Shown here piece by piece: positions 1 through 7,933 of a DNA stretch of 14,739 nt (position 1 is its first letter; every line of letters starts with the position of its first letter). The notes under the pieces are model-generated. The model was not told the origin of the DNA, did no database searches, and was given only the letters and a program-made list of their open reading frames with translations. Origin of the DNA: Methylovirgula sp. Lineage in GTDB: Bacteria; Pseudomonadota; Alphaproteobacteria; Rhizobiales; Beijerinckiaceae. Made by a program: the position numbers and the translations under genes. The DNA lies in NCBI GenBank assembly GCA_030044485.1, contig JASHVQ010000198.1, positions 1 to 14,739 of the forward strand. Direction: 5' to 3'.

Positions 1-452
1 AAATGGCGGCCGATGTCGCGCAGGAAATCGATATAGTTGAGATCGAGAAGCCATTCGCAATTGTCGGGCATGATGGCCTTCGTCCTGCCCTCGCCGAAGG
101 TCAGGAATCTCGCGAATATCCGCTTGATGCCGCGCTCGTTGGCTTCGATCGTCTCCTCGGAGAGAAGCTTGCGGCTCTCGTCCTTGCCGGAAGGATCGCC
201 GACCCGCGTTGTTGCGCCGCCGATCAGGGCCACCGGTTTGCCGCCCGTCTTCTGCAGCCAGCGCAGCATCATGATCTGGATGAGCGAGCCGACATGAAGA
301 GAAGGCGCGGTGCAATCAAAGCCGATATAGGCGACGAGATCGCCGCTCTTGGCCTTGGCGTCGAGCCCGGCCGGATCGGAACATTGGTTGAGGAAGCCGC
401 GCTCGGAAAGCACGGTCAGGAAATCGGATTTCGGGCGGAAAGCGTCGGGCAA
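1..452 (-). CDS. tyrS: Tyrosyl-tRNA synthetase, N-terminal part (3' end cut by window edge)
   Basis: Class I aminoacyl-tRNA synthetase that attaches tyrosine to tRNA-Tyr in the cytoplasm. Reading the minus strand inward from about 452 gives an uninterrupted frame: an N-terminus with [19 protein letters not shown], then [20 protein letters not shown] (the HIGH-like ATP-binding motif appears as HVGS), then [19 protein letters not shown], and finally [21 protein letters not shown] at the edge. These are characteristic TyrS segments; the KMSKS loop and the tRNA-binding C-terminus lie outside the window. There is no in-frame ATG near the N-terminus. The TTG at 452-450 gives a normal-length N-terminus and lies about 25 nt downstream of the transcription start implied by the promoter candidate at 484-511. 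An alternative TTG lies at 518-516, with no better ribosome-binding site. The gene is divergent from anmK. Identity is certain; the start codon is not. Confidence 0.93.
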   Translation of the reverse strand, partial: MPDAFRPKSDFLTVLSERGFLNQCSDPAGLDAKAKSGDLVAYIGFDCTAPSLHVGSLIQIMMLRWLQKTGGKPVALIGGATTRVGDPSGKDESRKLLSEETIEANERGIKRIFARFLTFGEGRTKAIMPDNCEWLLDLNYIDFLRDIGRH

Positions 453-483
453 AACGGGCTTCGCAAAGCTGAGGGGCCGCGCG

Positions 484-511
484 ACCCTAGCCGCGCTTGG
501 CGGCGCGTCAA
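484..511 (-). promoter_or_regulatory. Candidate sigma-70 promoter of tyrS
   Basis: On the minus strand, TTGACG (511-506) and TAGGGT (489-484) are separated by 16 nt. The -35 matches the consensus at 5 of 6 positions and the -10 at 3 of 6. The implied start of transcription, near 477, fits translation from the TTG at 452. It is weak evidence by itself because no experimental start is known. Confidence 0.35.
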
Positions 512-537
512 GGCTCAATCCCGGCTGCGTCCCCGTG

Positions 538-543
538 TATAAT
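538..543 (+). promoter_or_regulatory. Candidate -10 element of anmK
   Basis: A perfect TATAAT hexamer lies 20 nt upstream of the anmK ATG in an otherwise GC-rich divergent intergenic region. No good -35 hexamer is visible 16-18 nt upstream. The implied transcript would start near 550 and have a very short leader that still contains the GGGGG-type ribosome-binding stretch before the ATG at 564. Confidence 0.35.
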
Positions 544-563
544 CGCCGACGCAGGGGGCATCC

Positions 564-1676
564 ATGTCTTTGACCGGCGCGATCGGGCTCATGAGCGGCA
601 CGTCGATGGACGGCATCGACGTCGCCTTTGTCGAAACCGACGGCGAACGGCATGTCGTCTGCGGCGCGTCGCGCTCCTATCCCTATTCGGGGCCGGAGCG
701 CGCGCTTCTCGATGCGGCGCTCGTCGCGGCGGCCAACATGCCGCCTGACCCCGATTTGCGCGCCTCGCGGCGCGGCGCGCTTGGCGCCGCCGAAGCCATG
801 CTTACGGCTCGCCACGCCGAAGCCGTCGAAGCTTTCAGGGCCACGGAAAACATCGGACATATCGATATCGTCGGCTTTCACGGGCAGACGGTGATCCATC
901 GCCCGGCGCAGCGTTTCACCATGCAGATCGGCAACGGGCCGGCGCTCGCCAGGAGTCTCGGACTGCCGGTCGTCTATGATTTCCGCGCTGCCGACGTTGC
1001 CGCCGGCGGGCAGGGCGCGCCGCTCGTGCCCGTCTATCACCGTGCCCTGGTGCAAGCCGCGCGGCTCGCCGGGCCGATCGCCGTGCTCAACGTCGGCGGC
1101 CTCGCCAATCTCACCTTCATCGACGCGGGCGAGCCGCTCGCCTTCGACACCGGTCCCGGCAATGCGCTCATCGACGATCTGATGCGCCGCCGCGCCGGCG
1201 TCGGCATGGACGAGGGCGGCGCGACGGCCGCGGCGGGCAGCGTCGATTTCGGCGCGCTCGCGGCCTTGCTCGCCGATCCCTATTTCGACGCGCCGCCGCC
1301 GAAGTCGCTCGACCGCAACAGGTTCTCCTCGACGCCGGTCGACTCACTTTCGCTGGCCGACGCGGCGGCGACTCTGACGGCATTTACTGCGCAAAGCATC
1401 GCGCGCGGCTTCGCGCATCTGCCGCGCGAGCCGGCGCTGACCGTCCTTTGCGGCGGCGGCGCGCATAATCTTTCGTTGCGCTGGGAGCTGATGCAACACC
1501 TTCCCTGCGGCGTGATCCTGGCCGAAGCGCTCGGCTGGTCGAGCGATGCCATGGAGGCGCAGGCCTTCGCCTATCTTGCGGTGCGCCGCCTCAAGAACCT
1601 GCCGATCACCTTTCCGACGACCACGGGCGTCCGCGTCCCCTTGCCCGGGGGCGTGATCGCAACGCCGAACGATTGA
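564..1676 (+). CDS. anmK: Anhydro-N-acetylmuramic acid kinase
   Basis: Converts 1,6-anhydro-N-acetylmuramic acid (imported cell-wall turnover product) plus ATP to MurNAc-6-phosphate, a cytoplasmic step of peptidoglycan recycling. The 370-residue length equals the family norm. Visible family motifs, in order: [12 protein letters not shown] (8-19, nucleotide-binding glycine-rich start), GFHGQTV (104-110), DFR followed by [13 protein letters not shown] (139-156, the region that carries the catalytic aspartate in the family), NVGGLANLT (176-184), [10 protein letters not shown] (195-204), KSLDRNRF (247-254), CGGGAHN (296-302), [12 protein letters not shown] (328-339) and PTTTGV (351-356). A purine-rich AGGGGG lies just before the ATG. 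The gene is divergent from tyrS; the MAPEG gene follows 21 nt after the stop and is probably cotranscribed. No murQ or nagZ is visible nearby. Confidence 0.96.
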   Translation: MSLTGAIGLMSGTSMDGIDVAFVETDGERHVVCGASRSYPYSGPERALLDAALVAAANMPPDPDLRASRRGALGAAEAMLTARHAEAVEAFRATENIGHIDIVGFHGQTVIHRPAQRFTMQIGNGPALARSLGLPVVYDFRAADVAAGGQGAPLVPVYHRALVQAARLAGPIAVLNVGGLANLTFIDAGEPLAFDTGPGNALIDDLMRRRAGVGMDEGGATAAAGSVDFGALAALLADPYFDAPPPKSLDRNRFSSTPVDSLSLADAAATLTAFTAQSIARGFAHLPREPALTVLCGGGAHNLSLRWELMQHLPCGVILAEALGWSSDAMEAQAFAYLAVRRLKNLPITFPTTTGVRVPLPGGVIATPND

Positions 1677-1697
1677 ACGATTCCGGGAGTCGTGCCC

Positions 1698-2072
1698 ATG
1701 CCGGTGCCCATTACCGCGCTTTATTCAGGAATCCTGGCGTTGTTCATCGTCGCGCTCGCGCTCAACGTGACCATCCACCGATTCAAGTTTCATGTAACGC
1801 TGGGCGATGGCGGCAATCCTTTGCTGGGGCGCATGATCCGCATGCACGGCAACACGGTCGAAAATGTACCGCTCGGCCTGTTGTTGATGGGTCTCTATGA
1901 ACTCGACGGCGGCGCGGCCGTGGTCCTGCATGCCGCCGGAATTACATTGATCGTCGCCCGGCTGATCTATGTGGGCGCGCTAAGTCGGTACGAGGAGAAA
2001 AATCCAATTCGCGCTTTGAGTGTCGTCTTGACGTGGCTGACCATTACCGTGCTCGCAATCCTGAACCTGTGA
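1698..2072 (+). CDS. MAPEG-family membrane protein
   Basis: A 124-residue integral membrane protein with four hydrophobic segments (about 6-26, 57-70, 72-92 and 106-123). The first loop carries R48, N52, E55 and P58 in the spacing R-x3-N-x2-E-x2-P typical of MAPEG proteins (membrane-associated proteins in eicosanoid and glutathione metabolism). Bacterial members are often annotated as glutathione-dependent or YecN-like, but substrates are mostly unknown. I chose the ATG at 1698 because GGGAG (1685-1689) sits 8 nt upstream. A GTG at 1692 is in frame but only 2 nt from that site. The gene follows anmK by 21 nt and likely shares its transcript; there is no evident functional link to peptidoglycan recycling. 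Confidence 0.8.
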   Translation: MPVPITALYSGILALFIVALALNVTIHRFKFHVTLGDGGNPLLGRMIRMHGNTVENVPLGLLLMGLYELDGGAAVVLHAAGITLIVARLIYVGALSRYEEKNPIRALSVVLTWLTITVLAILNL

Positions 2073-2080
2073 CAGATCAG

Positions 2081-2105
2081 GTGAGGCGAAGCGGTCCTTC
2101 GGCAC
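2081..2105. terminator. Weak hairpin between convergent genes
   Basis: In the 33-nt gap between the MAPEG stop and the hydrolase stop, CGAAG (2087-2091) and CTTCG (2097-2101) form a 5-bp stem with a 5-nt loop, flanked by GTG (2081-2083) and CAC (2103-2105), which could extend it across a bulge. No T-run follows on either strand, so it is not a classical intrinsic terminator. It is the only termination-like structure in the gap. Confidence 0.3.
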
Positions 2106-2792
2106 TTAGCGATCGGCGGGTTCGGCGCGCGTCGGCGTCGGCAGTTTCGGCGGATTGCCGAGCCTGCGGTCGAGATAGATCGCCACTTCCTCGATGAGCG
2201 AGTCGACGCAATTCTCGAAGAAGTGGTTGGCGCCGGGAATGACCGCATGCTCGATCGAGATGCCTTTCTGCGTCTTCAACTTCTCGATCAGCCCCGTGAC
2301 TTCTTTCAAGGGCGCGACGCGATCCTGATCGCCATGCACGAAGAGGCCGGAGGAGGGGCAGGGCGCAAGGAAGGAAAAGTCAAAACGATTGGCGGGCGGG
2401 GCGACCGAAATGAAGCCCTCGACTTCGGGGCGGCGCATCAGCAGCTGCATGCCGATCCACGAGCCGAAGGACACGCCGGCGATCCAGCAGGCGCGCGCGT
2501 CGGGATTGATGGTCTGCGCCCAGTCGAGGGCGGCGGCCGCGTCCGACAATTCGCCTTGGCCGTGGTCGAACATGCCCTGGCTGCGGCCGACCCCGCGGAA
2601 ATTGAAACGCAGCACCGAAAAGCCGCGTTCGGCGAACGTGTAATAGAGATTGTAGACGATCTGATTGTTCATCGTCCCGCCGAACTGCGGATGCGGATGC
2701 AGAATGACGGCGATCGGCGCGCCGCGTTGCGTCGAGGGATGGAAACGTCCTTCCAGCCGACCGGCGGGACCGTTGAAAATAACTTCGGGCAT
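2106..2792 (-). CDS. Alpha/beta hydrolase (COG2945-like)
   Basis: A 228-residue cytoplasmic alpha/beta-hydrolase of a small conserved family with no settled substrate. Visible features: LHPHPQFGGTMNN (31-43, the oxyanion-region motif), FNFRGVGRSQG (63-73), the nucleophile elbow GVSFG (106-110, serine 108), VHGDQDRVAP (152-161, candidate acid D157) and PGANHFF (186-192, histidine 190), so a full catalytic triad is present. No signal peptide is seen. The frame is open upstream to an ATG at 2837, but AGGAG at 2802-2798 lies 5 nt before the ATG at 2792, and the family N-terminus begins MPEVIFNGP, so 2792 is preferred. It is convergent with the MAPEG gene and divergent from the suf operon. Esterase or thioesterase activity is possible but not shown. 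Confidence 0.87.
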   Translation of the reverse strand: MPEVIFNGPAGRLEGRFHPSTQRGAPIAVILHPHPQFGGTMNNQIVYNLYYTFAERGFSVLRFNFRGVGRSQGMFDHGQGELSDAAAALDWAQTINPDARACWIAGVSFGSWIGMQLLMRRPEVEGFISVAPPANRFDFSFLAPCPSSGLFVHGDQDRVAPLKEVTGLIEKLKTQKGISIEHAVIPGANHFFENCVDSLIEEVAIYLDRRLGNPPKLPTPTRAEPADR

Positions 2793-2899
2793 CACTGCTC
2801 CTGAACTGAAGCTCGCCGTCTCTAGCGATCGGCGCACCCGTGGCTTGGGAGACTCGAAGCCGGGCGTTTCGCTAAGACGAATTCAGCGAACGCGGTTGC

Positions 2900-2928
2900 T
2901 TGACTTCGCAAACCCGGACCACCTAAAT
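2900..2928 (+). promoter_or_regulatory. Candidate suf operon promoter
   Basis: TTGACT (2900-2905, 5 of 6 matches to the -35 consensus) is followed after 17 nt by CTAAAT (2923-2928, a poor -10 with 3 of 6 matches). The implied start of transcription, near 2935, falls inside the palindrome at 2932-2948, which is where a repressor would block initiation. The promoter is inferred by consensus and position only. Confidence 0.45.
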
Positions 2929-2931
2929 GGT

Positions 2932-2948
2932 GTTAGAACTATTCTAAC
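2932..2948. promoter_or_regulatory. Palindromic operator resembling an Irr box (iron control element)
   Basis: GTTAGAACTATTCTAAC is a perfect 7-3-7 inverted repeat (GTTAGAA, CTA, TTCTAAC). As I recall it, the iron control element bound by Irr in Rhizobiales is close to TTTAGAA-N3-TTCTAAA. This site differs only at the two outermost bases, which change symmetrically. The suf operon is a known Irr target in relatives, where Irr limits iron-consuming functions when iron is scarce. The site overlaps the inferred transcription start and begins 185 nt before the first suf gene. Assignment to Irr is inference; the irr gene is not in the window. Confidence 0.7.
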
Positions 2949-3082
2949 CGAAGTGCGATGAAGTTTCGCAGCGACCGAAGAGTCGGCCGCGCGGCGGTTT
3001 ATCTAGCACGGCGCGCTGGCGGAAGTGCAATCTTTTTGGCACAAGCGGGAAGATTTGTTTTTGATTTCAATGGCTTAGATGA

Positions 3083-3116
3083 AGGCTGGACGTTAAGAAA
3101 GGCTGGACGTTGAGAA
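3083..3116 (+). repeat. 17-bp tandem duplication abutting the first suf start codon
   Basis: Two head-to-tail copies, 3083-3099 (AGGCTGGACGTTAAGAA) and 3100-3116 (AGGCTGGACGTTGAGAA), differ at one base. The second copy ends directly at the ATG at 3117 and supplies its only, weak, ribosome-binding sequence. The substitution makes an in-frame TGA (3111-3113) just upstream of the ATG, which fixes the start of the gene. Most likely a recent slippage-type duplication in the leader. Confidence 0.9.
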
Positions 3117-4268
3117 ATGGCGCGCGCCTATCTCGACCATAATGCGACGACCCCGCTGCGCCCTGCGGCGCGCGAGGCCATGCTGGCGGCGCTCGCCGAT
3201 TGCGGCAACGCGTCCTCGGTTCATGCCGAGGGCCGCGCGGCCCGCAGCCGGATCGAGACGGCGCGCGAAAATATCGCGGCTTTCGTCGGGTGCGCTTCAA
3301 GGGATGTCCGCTTCACATCGGGAGCGACCGAGGCGCTCAACCTCGTCCTGACCCCGCAGGCCGAAATTGCCGGCGTCGGGCCGTTCGACATTCTGTTGAT
3401 CGCCGGCGGCGAACATGCCTGCGTGCTTTCCGGGCACAGATTTCCGGGCCATGCGGTCGAAGTTCTGCCGCTGGCGCCCGACGGTCGCCTCGATCTCGAT
3501 CGGCTCGACGCGGCGCTCATCCGCCATGCGGGGCGGCGCGTGATGCTGGCGCTGCAGGCGGCCAACAACGAGACGGGCGTCGTGCAGCCGGTTGAAGCAG
3601 CCGCCCGGCGCCTGCATGCGGCGGGCGGGGTCCTTACCTGCGACGCGGTTCAGGCGCCTGGAAGAATTGCATGCAATTTCAATGTTTTGGGAGCAGATGT
3701 CCTGGTCATTTCGGCGCATAAATTGGGGGGTCCGCAAGGCGCGGGTGCCCTTTGTTTCGCCTCGGGCCGGCACCACATAAAGGATAGGCTGCTGCGCGGC
3801 GGCGGCCAGGAGCGCGGGCTTCGCGCCGGCACCGAAAACGTCGCGGCGATTGCGGGCTTTGCCGAAGCCGTGGCCGAGGCGGAGACGGATCCGTCCCGGC
3901 TCGGACAGATGCGCGAGCGGATCGAGAGCGATGTCCTGAGCGTCGCGCCTGACGCGGTTTTCTTCGGCGCCGGCGCGCCGCGCCTGCCGAACACGACGAA
4001 TTTCGCGGTGCCGGGAATCGAAGCGCAGGTCCTGCTCATGGGGCTTGATCTCGACGGCGTGGCGGTTTCTTCGGGCTCGGCCTGTTCATCGGGAAAGGTG
4101 AAGCGTTCGCATGTTCTCGAAGCCATGGGAGTGCCCAATGCTCTTGCGCAGGGGGCGATCCGCGTGAGCCTCGGCTGGACGACGAAGGAAGAGGATTTGG
4201 ATCTGTTCGGTCGGGCCTTCGAAAAGGCGGTCCGTACCGTCAAGGCGCGGCACAAGCCCGCGGCTTAA
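3117..4268 (+). CDS. sufS2: Group I (IscS/NifS-like) cysteine desulfurase, first gene of suf operon
   Basis: A 383-residue PLP enzyme that removes sulfur from L-cysteine as an enzyme-bound persulfide and yields alanine. Features: YLDHNATTP (5-13), H100 in GGEHACV, NNETG (150-154), D176 in CDAVQ (PLP ring contact), SAHKLGGPQGAG (199-210, with K202 as the Schiff-base lysine), RGGGQERGLRAGTEN (227-241) and SSGSACSSGKVKRSHVL (318-334, with C323 on a mobile loop). The long catalytic loop and the RGGGQE motif mark group I, unlike the group II SufS later in the operon. The start is fixed by an in-frame TGA immediately upstream. In relatives the gene at this position is called sufS2 or iscS. It may supply sulfur to SufB alongside or instead of SufS; the division of labour is unknown. 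Confidence 0.93.
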   Translation: MARAYLDHNATTPLRPAAREAMLAALADCGNASSVHAEGRAARSRIETARENIAAFVGCASRDVRFTSGATEALNLVLTPQAEIAGVGPFDILLIAGGEHACVLSGHRFPGHAVEVLPLAPDGRLDLDRLDAALIRHAGRRVMLALQAANNETGVVQPVEAAARRLHAAGGVLTCDAVQAPGRIACNFNVLGADVLVISAHKLGGPQGAGALCFASGRHHIKDRLLRGGGQERGLRAGTENVAAIAGFAEAVAEAETDPSRLGQMRERIESDVLSVAPDAVFFGAGAPRLPNTTNFAVPGIEAQVLLMGLDLDGVAVSSGSACSSGKVKRSHVLEAMGVPNALAQGAIRVSLGWTTKEEDLDLFGRAFEKAVRTVKARHKPAA

Positions 4269-4320
4269 AAGTTACGTCTCAACCAGCGGCCCTTGAAACC
4301 GCCGAGGTGAGGAGAAGGAA

Positions 4321-5808
4321 ATGGCTGCCGTCCAGGAGACGGTCGAGCGCGTCAAGGCGATCGACGTCGATCAATATAAGTACGGATTTTTCACGGATAT
4401 CGAAGCGGAAAAGGCCCCGAAGGGCCTCAACGAAGACATCGTCCGCTTCATCTCGGCCAAAAAGAACGAGCCCGAATGGCTGACCGCTTGGCGGCTCGAA
4501 GCCTATCGCCGCTGGGTGACAATGCGCGAGCCGACTTGGGCGCGCGTCTCCTATCCGCCGATCGACTATCAGGAGCTTTACTATTATTCGGCGCCGAAGA
4601 CGGCGTCGGGTCCGAAGTCGCTCGAGGAGGTCGATCCGGAGCTTCTCAGAACCTATGAAAAGCTCGGCATTCCGCTGAACGAGCGGGCGATCCTCGCCGG
4701 CGTCGAAGGCGCGGGCCAAGAAGCATCGCGCGGCGTCGCGGTCGACGCGGTCTTCGACTCCGTCTCCGTCTTCACCACCTTCAAGGCGGAACTCGCCAAG
4801 GCGGGCGTGATTTTCTGCCCGATCTCGGAAGCCGTCCAGACCCACCCGGAACTGGTGCGCAAATATTTGGGTTCCGTCGTTCCGCCGACCGACAATTTCT
4901 TTGCGACGCTGAACAGCGCCGTCTTTTCGGACGGCTCCTTCGTCTATGTGCCGCCGGGCGTGCGCTGCCCGATGGAGCTTTCGACCTATTTCCGCATCAA
5001 CGAGCGCAACACCGGCCAATTCGAGCGCACGCTGATCATCGCCGACAAGGGCGCCTATGTCTCCTATCTCGAAGGCTGCACGGCGCCGCGCCGCGACGAA
5101 AACCAGCTGCATGCCGCGGTCGTCGAACTCATCGCGCTCGACGACGCCGAGATCAAATATTCGACCGTGCAGAACTGGTACCCGGGCGATGCGGAAGGCA
5201 AGGGCGGCGTCTTCAACTTCGTCACCAAGCGCGGCGATTGCCGCGGGCAGAATTCGAAGATTTCCTGGACGCAGGTCGAGACCGGTTCGGCGATCACCTG
5301 GAAATATCCCTCCTGCATCCTGCGCGGCGACAATTCGCGCGGCGAATTCTATTCGATCGCCATTTCAAACGGCCATCAGCAGGTCGATTCCGGCACCAAG
5401 ATGATCCATCTCGGCAAGAACACGACGAGCCGGGTGATTTCCAAGGGCATCGCCGCCGGTCATTCGCAGAACACCTATCGCGGCCAGATTTCCTCGCACC
5501 GCAAGGCGACGGGGGCGCGCAATTTCACCAATTGCGATTCGCTGCTCATCGGCAACGACTGCGGCGCGCACACCGTGCCCTATATCGAGTCGCGCAATCC
5601 CTCGACGCAGTTCGAGCACGAGGCGACGACCTCGAAAATCTCCGAGGACCAGCTCTTCTACTGCAGGCAGCGCGGGCTCTCGGCGGAGGAGGCAACCGCG
5701 CTCATCGTCAACGGCTTCGTGCGCGACGTGTTGCAGCAATTGCCGATGGAATTCGCGGTCGAGGCGCAGAAGCTCATCTCGGTTTCGCTTGAAGGCAGCG
5801 TCGGCTGA
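4321..5808 (+). CDS. sufB: Fe-S cluster assembly scaffold SufB
   Basis: Core subunit of the SufBC2D scaffold on which [4Fe-4S] clusters are built before transfer to carrier proteins in the cytoplasm. The 495-residue length is normal. The C-terminal beta-helix carries LEGCTAP (250-256, C253), [20 protein letters not shown] (401-420, C405) and [10 protein letters not shown] (431-440, H433 and E434). These correspond to the residues reported as essential for sulfur acceptance and cluster formation in the E. coli protein (C254, C405, H433). All are intact. The ATG has a strong ribosome-binding site, AGGAG at 4310-4314, 6 nt upstream. A 52-nt spacer separates it from the desulfurase, the longest gap in the first part of the operon. 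The next gene, sufC, begins 24 nt after the stop. Confidence 0.98.
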   Translation: MAAVQETVERVKAIDVDQYKYGFFTDIEAEKAPKGLNEDIVRFISAKKNEPEWLTAWRLEAYRRWVTMREPTWARVSYPPIDYQELYYYSAPKTASGPKSLEEVDPELLRTYEKLGIPLNERAILAGVEGAGQEASRGVAVDAVFDSVSVFTTFKAELAKAGVIFCPISEAVQTHPELVRKYLGSVVPPTDNFFATLNSAVFSDGSFVYVPPGVRCPMELSTYFRINERNTGQFERTLIIADKGAYVSYLEGCTAPRRDENQLHAAVVELIALDDAEIKYSTVQNWYPGDAEGKGGVFNFVTKRGDCRGQNSKISWTQVETGSAITWKYPSCILRGDNSRGEFYSIAISNGHQQVDSGTKMIHLGKNTTSRVISKGIAAGHSQNTYRGQISSHRKATGARNFTNCDSLLIGNDCGAHTVPYIESRNPSTQFEHEATTSKISEDQLFYCRQRGLSAEEATALIVNGFVRDVLQQLPMEFAVEAQKLISVSLEGSVG

Positions 5809-5832
5809 TCTGGAAATTCGACGGGACGACCA

Positions 5833-6582
5833 ATGCTCGAAATAAAAAATCTCAATGTGGCGATCGGCGGCAGGCGGATCCTCAACGATCTCGACCTCAA
5901 GGTGGCGGCCGGCGAAGTCGCCGCCATCATGGGGCCGAACGGATCCGGCAAGTCGACGCTCGCCTATGTGATCGCCGGCAAGGAAGATTACGAAGTGCTC
6001 TCCGGCGAAGTTTTGCTCGACGGCGAGAACGTGCTCGAACTGTCGCCCGACGAGCGCGCCGCCAAGGGCCTGTTTCTCGCCTTCCAATATCCGGTCGAGA
6101 TTCCCGGCGTCGCCACCATGACCTTCCTGAAGGCGGCGCTCAATGCGCAGCGCAAGCAGCGCGGCGAAGAGGAATTGTCGATTCCGGAATTCATGAAGCG
6201 CGTGAAAAAGGCGGGCGACATGCTCGACATCAAGCCCGAGATGCTCAGACGCGCGCTCAATGTCGGCTTCTCAGGCGGCGAGAAGAAGCGCATGGACATC
6301 ATGCAGATGGCGCTGCTCGAGCCGCGCTTCGCCATTCTCGACGAGACCGACTCGGGTCTCGACATCGACGCGGTGCGGATCGTCGCGGACGGCGTCAACG
6401 CGCTGCGCTCGCGCCAGCGCGGCTTCCTCGTCATCACCCATTATCCGCGCCTGCTCGAACATATCGTGCCGGACACGGTGCATGTGATGGCGGGAGGGCG
6501 GATCGTGCGCAGCGGCGGCAAGGAGCTGGCGAGCGAACTCGAGCGGACCGGCTATCGCGAATATGCCGAAGAGGCCGCGTGA
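5833..6582 (+). CDS. sufC: Fe-S cluster assembly ATPase SufC
   Basis: ABC-type ATPase without membrane domains; two copies bind SufB and SufD, and ATP binding opens the SufB-SufD interface for cluster assembly. The 249 residues show Walker A GPNGSGKST (34-42, K40), the Q-loop FQYP (84-87), the ABC signature FSGGEKKRMDI (146-156), Walker B with FAILDETDSGLD (166-177) and the switch histidine H203 in ITHYPR. DETDSGLD is the SufC-specific form of Walker B and D-loop. The ribosome-binding site is weak (GGGA at 5823-5826), so translation may depend on coupling to sufB. Four bases separate its stop from the preferred sufD start. Confidence 0.98.
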   Translation: MLEIKNLNVAIGGRRILNDLDLKVAAGEVAAIMGPNGSGKSTLAYVIAGKEDYEVLSGEVLLDGENVLELSPDERAAKGLFLAFQYPVEIPGVATMTFLKAALNAQRKQRGEEELSIPEFMKRVKKAGDMLDIKPEMLRRALNVGFSGGEKKRMDIMQMALLEPRFAILDETDSGLDIDAVRIVADGVNALRSRQRGFLVITHYPRLLEHIVPDTVHVMAGGRIVRSGGKELASELERTGYREYAEEAA

Positions 6583-6586
6583 AAAG

Positions 6587-7933
6587 ATGACGGCGCAAAT
6601 CATTCCCTCCCGCACGGCCGCCGAAGCGGCGCTTGCCGAGATTTTTGCTTCGGCCAAGGCAGGTTTGCCCGGCTCGGGCGCGGTCGAGAAACTGCGCGAA
6701 GAGTCTTTTGCGGCTTTTGCGCGCGGCGGCCTGCCGCACCGGCGCATCGAATCCTGGCATTACACGGACCTGCGGGCTTTGATGCGCGAGGCGCTGCCGA
6801 TTGCACCCGCGCCGACCCGGGAACGGCGCGCCGCGCTGCGCAAGGCCGCCGCCGCTCTTCCGGCCAACAGCCTCGTCCTCGTCGATGGCGTCTTCGCAGC
6901 GGAATTGTCGGGCAAGCTGCCGGAGGGCGTCAAGGTCACGTCGCTTTCGGCGGCGCTCGCGGAAGACCGTCCCGGGATCCTCGAAAGCCTCGCGGCTGCT
7001 TGGGCCGAGGCGGACGATGCCATAGTCTCGCTCAACGCCGCGCTGATGCGGGATGGCGTCGTCATCGACGTGGCGCCGGGCGCCTCCCTCGCCGCGCCGC
7101 TGCATATCGTCTATGCAAGCGTTGCGGAAAAGCCCGCGGCGCGCTTTTCGCGCTCGCTCGTCAAAGTGGGCGCGGGGGCTTGCCTGCGCCTCAACGAGAT
7201 GAGTCTTGGCGCAGGCGGGAGGGCTGGGCAGACCAACAATGCGCTCATCGTCGATGTGGGCGAAGGCGCCGAGGTCGGCCATACGCTTTCGCTCACCGAC
7301 ACGCGGCCCGGCTCGCTGCGGCTCGAAACCTTCCTGGTGCGGGTCGCGGCGCGCGCCAAATTCGACAGTTTTGCGCTCGTCACCGGCGGCGGGCTGATGC
7401 GCCGGCAAATCTTCAAGCTCTTCGCCGGTCCGGACGCCAAGGGCACGTTGCGCGGCGTCTCGCTGCTGCGCGGCCGGGAACACGCCGACACGACCTTGTT
7501 TGTGCGCCATGCGGCGACCGGCTGCGAAGGCCGCCAGGCCTTTCGCTATATTCTGGACGAGGAGTCGACCGGCGTCTTCCAAGGCAAGGTCGTCGTCGAG
7601 CCCGGCGCGCAAAAGACCGACGGCAAGATGCTCGCCAAGGCGATCATGCTGAGCGACGCAGCGACGATGAACAGCCGGCCGGAATTGGAAATCTTCGCCG
7701 ATGACGTCATCTGCGGCCACGGCGCGACTTGCGGCGGGCTCAACGCCGATCAGCTCTTTTATCTTGAGACGCGCGGCCTGCCGCCGCCCGAGGCCGAGGC
7801 GCTGCTGCTCGAAGCCTTCGCCAACGAACTCATCGACGACATCGGCCACGCCGATCTCGTTGCCGCCTATCGCGCCGAAGTCGCGGCCTGGCTTGCGGCG
7901 CGCGCCCGATCCGAGACGCGGAGCGTGGCATGA
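6587..7933 (+). CDS. sufD: Fe-S cluster assembly protein SufD
   Basis: Paralog of SufB that forms the SufBC2D complex and is linked to iron acquisition by the scaffold. With the ATG at 6587 it has 448 residues, slightly longer than the E. coli protein. The conserved C-terminal beta-helix includes STGVFQGKVVV, QKTDGKMLAKAIMLSDAATMNSRP split over about 342-365, and DDVICGHGATCGGLNADQLFY. In the last, C376 and H378 match the cysteine and histidine implicated in SufB-SufD interface chemistry. An ATG at 6563 in frame would add 8 residues and overlap sufC by 20 nt. The ATG at 6587, 4 nt after the sufC stop, is favoured. The stop overlaps the sufS start as ATGA, a sign of translational coupling. Confidence 0.95.
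   Translation: MTAQIIPSRTAAEAALAEIFASAKAGLPGSGAVEKLREESFAAFARGGLPHRRIESWHYTDLRALMREALPIAPAPTRERRAALRKAAAALPANSLVLVDGVFAAELSGKLPEGVKVTSLSAALAEDRPGILESLAAAWAEADDAIVSLNAALMRDGVVIDVAPGASLAAPLHIVYASVAEKPAARFSRSLVKVGAGACLRLNEMSLGAGGRAGQTNNALIVDVGEGAEVGHTLSLTDTRPGSLRLETFLVRVAARAKFDSFALVTGGGLMRRQIFKLFAGPDAKGTLRGVSLLRGREHADTTLFVRHAATGCEGRQAFRYILDEESTGVFQGKVVVEPGAQKTDGKMLAKAIMLSDAATMNSRPELEIFADDVICGHGATCGGLNADQLFYLETRGLPPPEAEALLLEAFANELIDDIGHADLVAAYRAEVAAWLAARARSETRSVA

Larger units (their letters stand above)
2793..3116. other. 324-nt regulatory intergenic region between hydrolase and suf operon
   Basis: This non-coding stretch separates two divergent units. The hydrolase-proximal part (2793-2895) shows only its ribosome-binding site and no convincing promoter. 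From about 2900 onward there is a promoter-like site, a CACC-N5-GGTG dyad over the -10 region, and a 17-bp palindrome of Irr-box type. Then comes a leader of roughly 180 nt that includes an AT-richer stretch (about 3028-3070) and a 17-bp tandem duplication abutting the first suf gene. No Rrf2/IscR-type regulator gene is encoded here, although one often heads suf operons in other alphaproteobacteria. I see no riboswitch fold or leader ORF of meaningful size. Confidence 0.7.

Noticed and set aside
3..542. A 179-codon plus-strand frame at the left edge
   Set aside because: The minus strand encodes unmistakable TyrS here; the plus-strand frame is its antisense image.
2223..2961. Plus-strand frames opposite the hydrolase and running into the suf upstream region
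   Set aside because: They are codon shadows of the hydrolase with no ribosome-binding site or family resemblance; the last one reads through the palindrome and promoter region.
3032..3054. TGGCAC stretch resembling the first half of a sigma-54 promoter
   Set aside because: The required GC-containing TTGC element at the right spacing is absent; the sequence there is GGAAGA.
3070..3096. Mini-ORFs upstream of the first desulfurase (ATG GCT TAG and a five-codon MKAGR frame)
   Set aside because: No Shine-Dalgarno sequence precedes either; they probably arise by chance in the AT-richer leader and the duplication.
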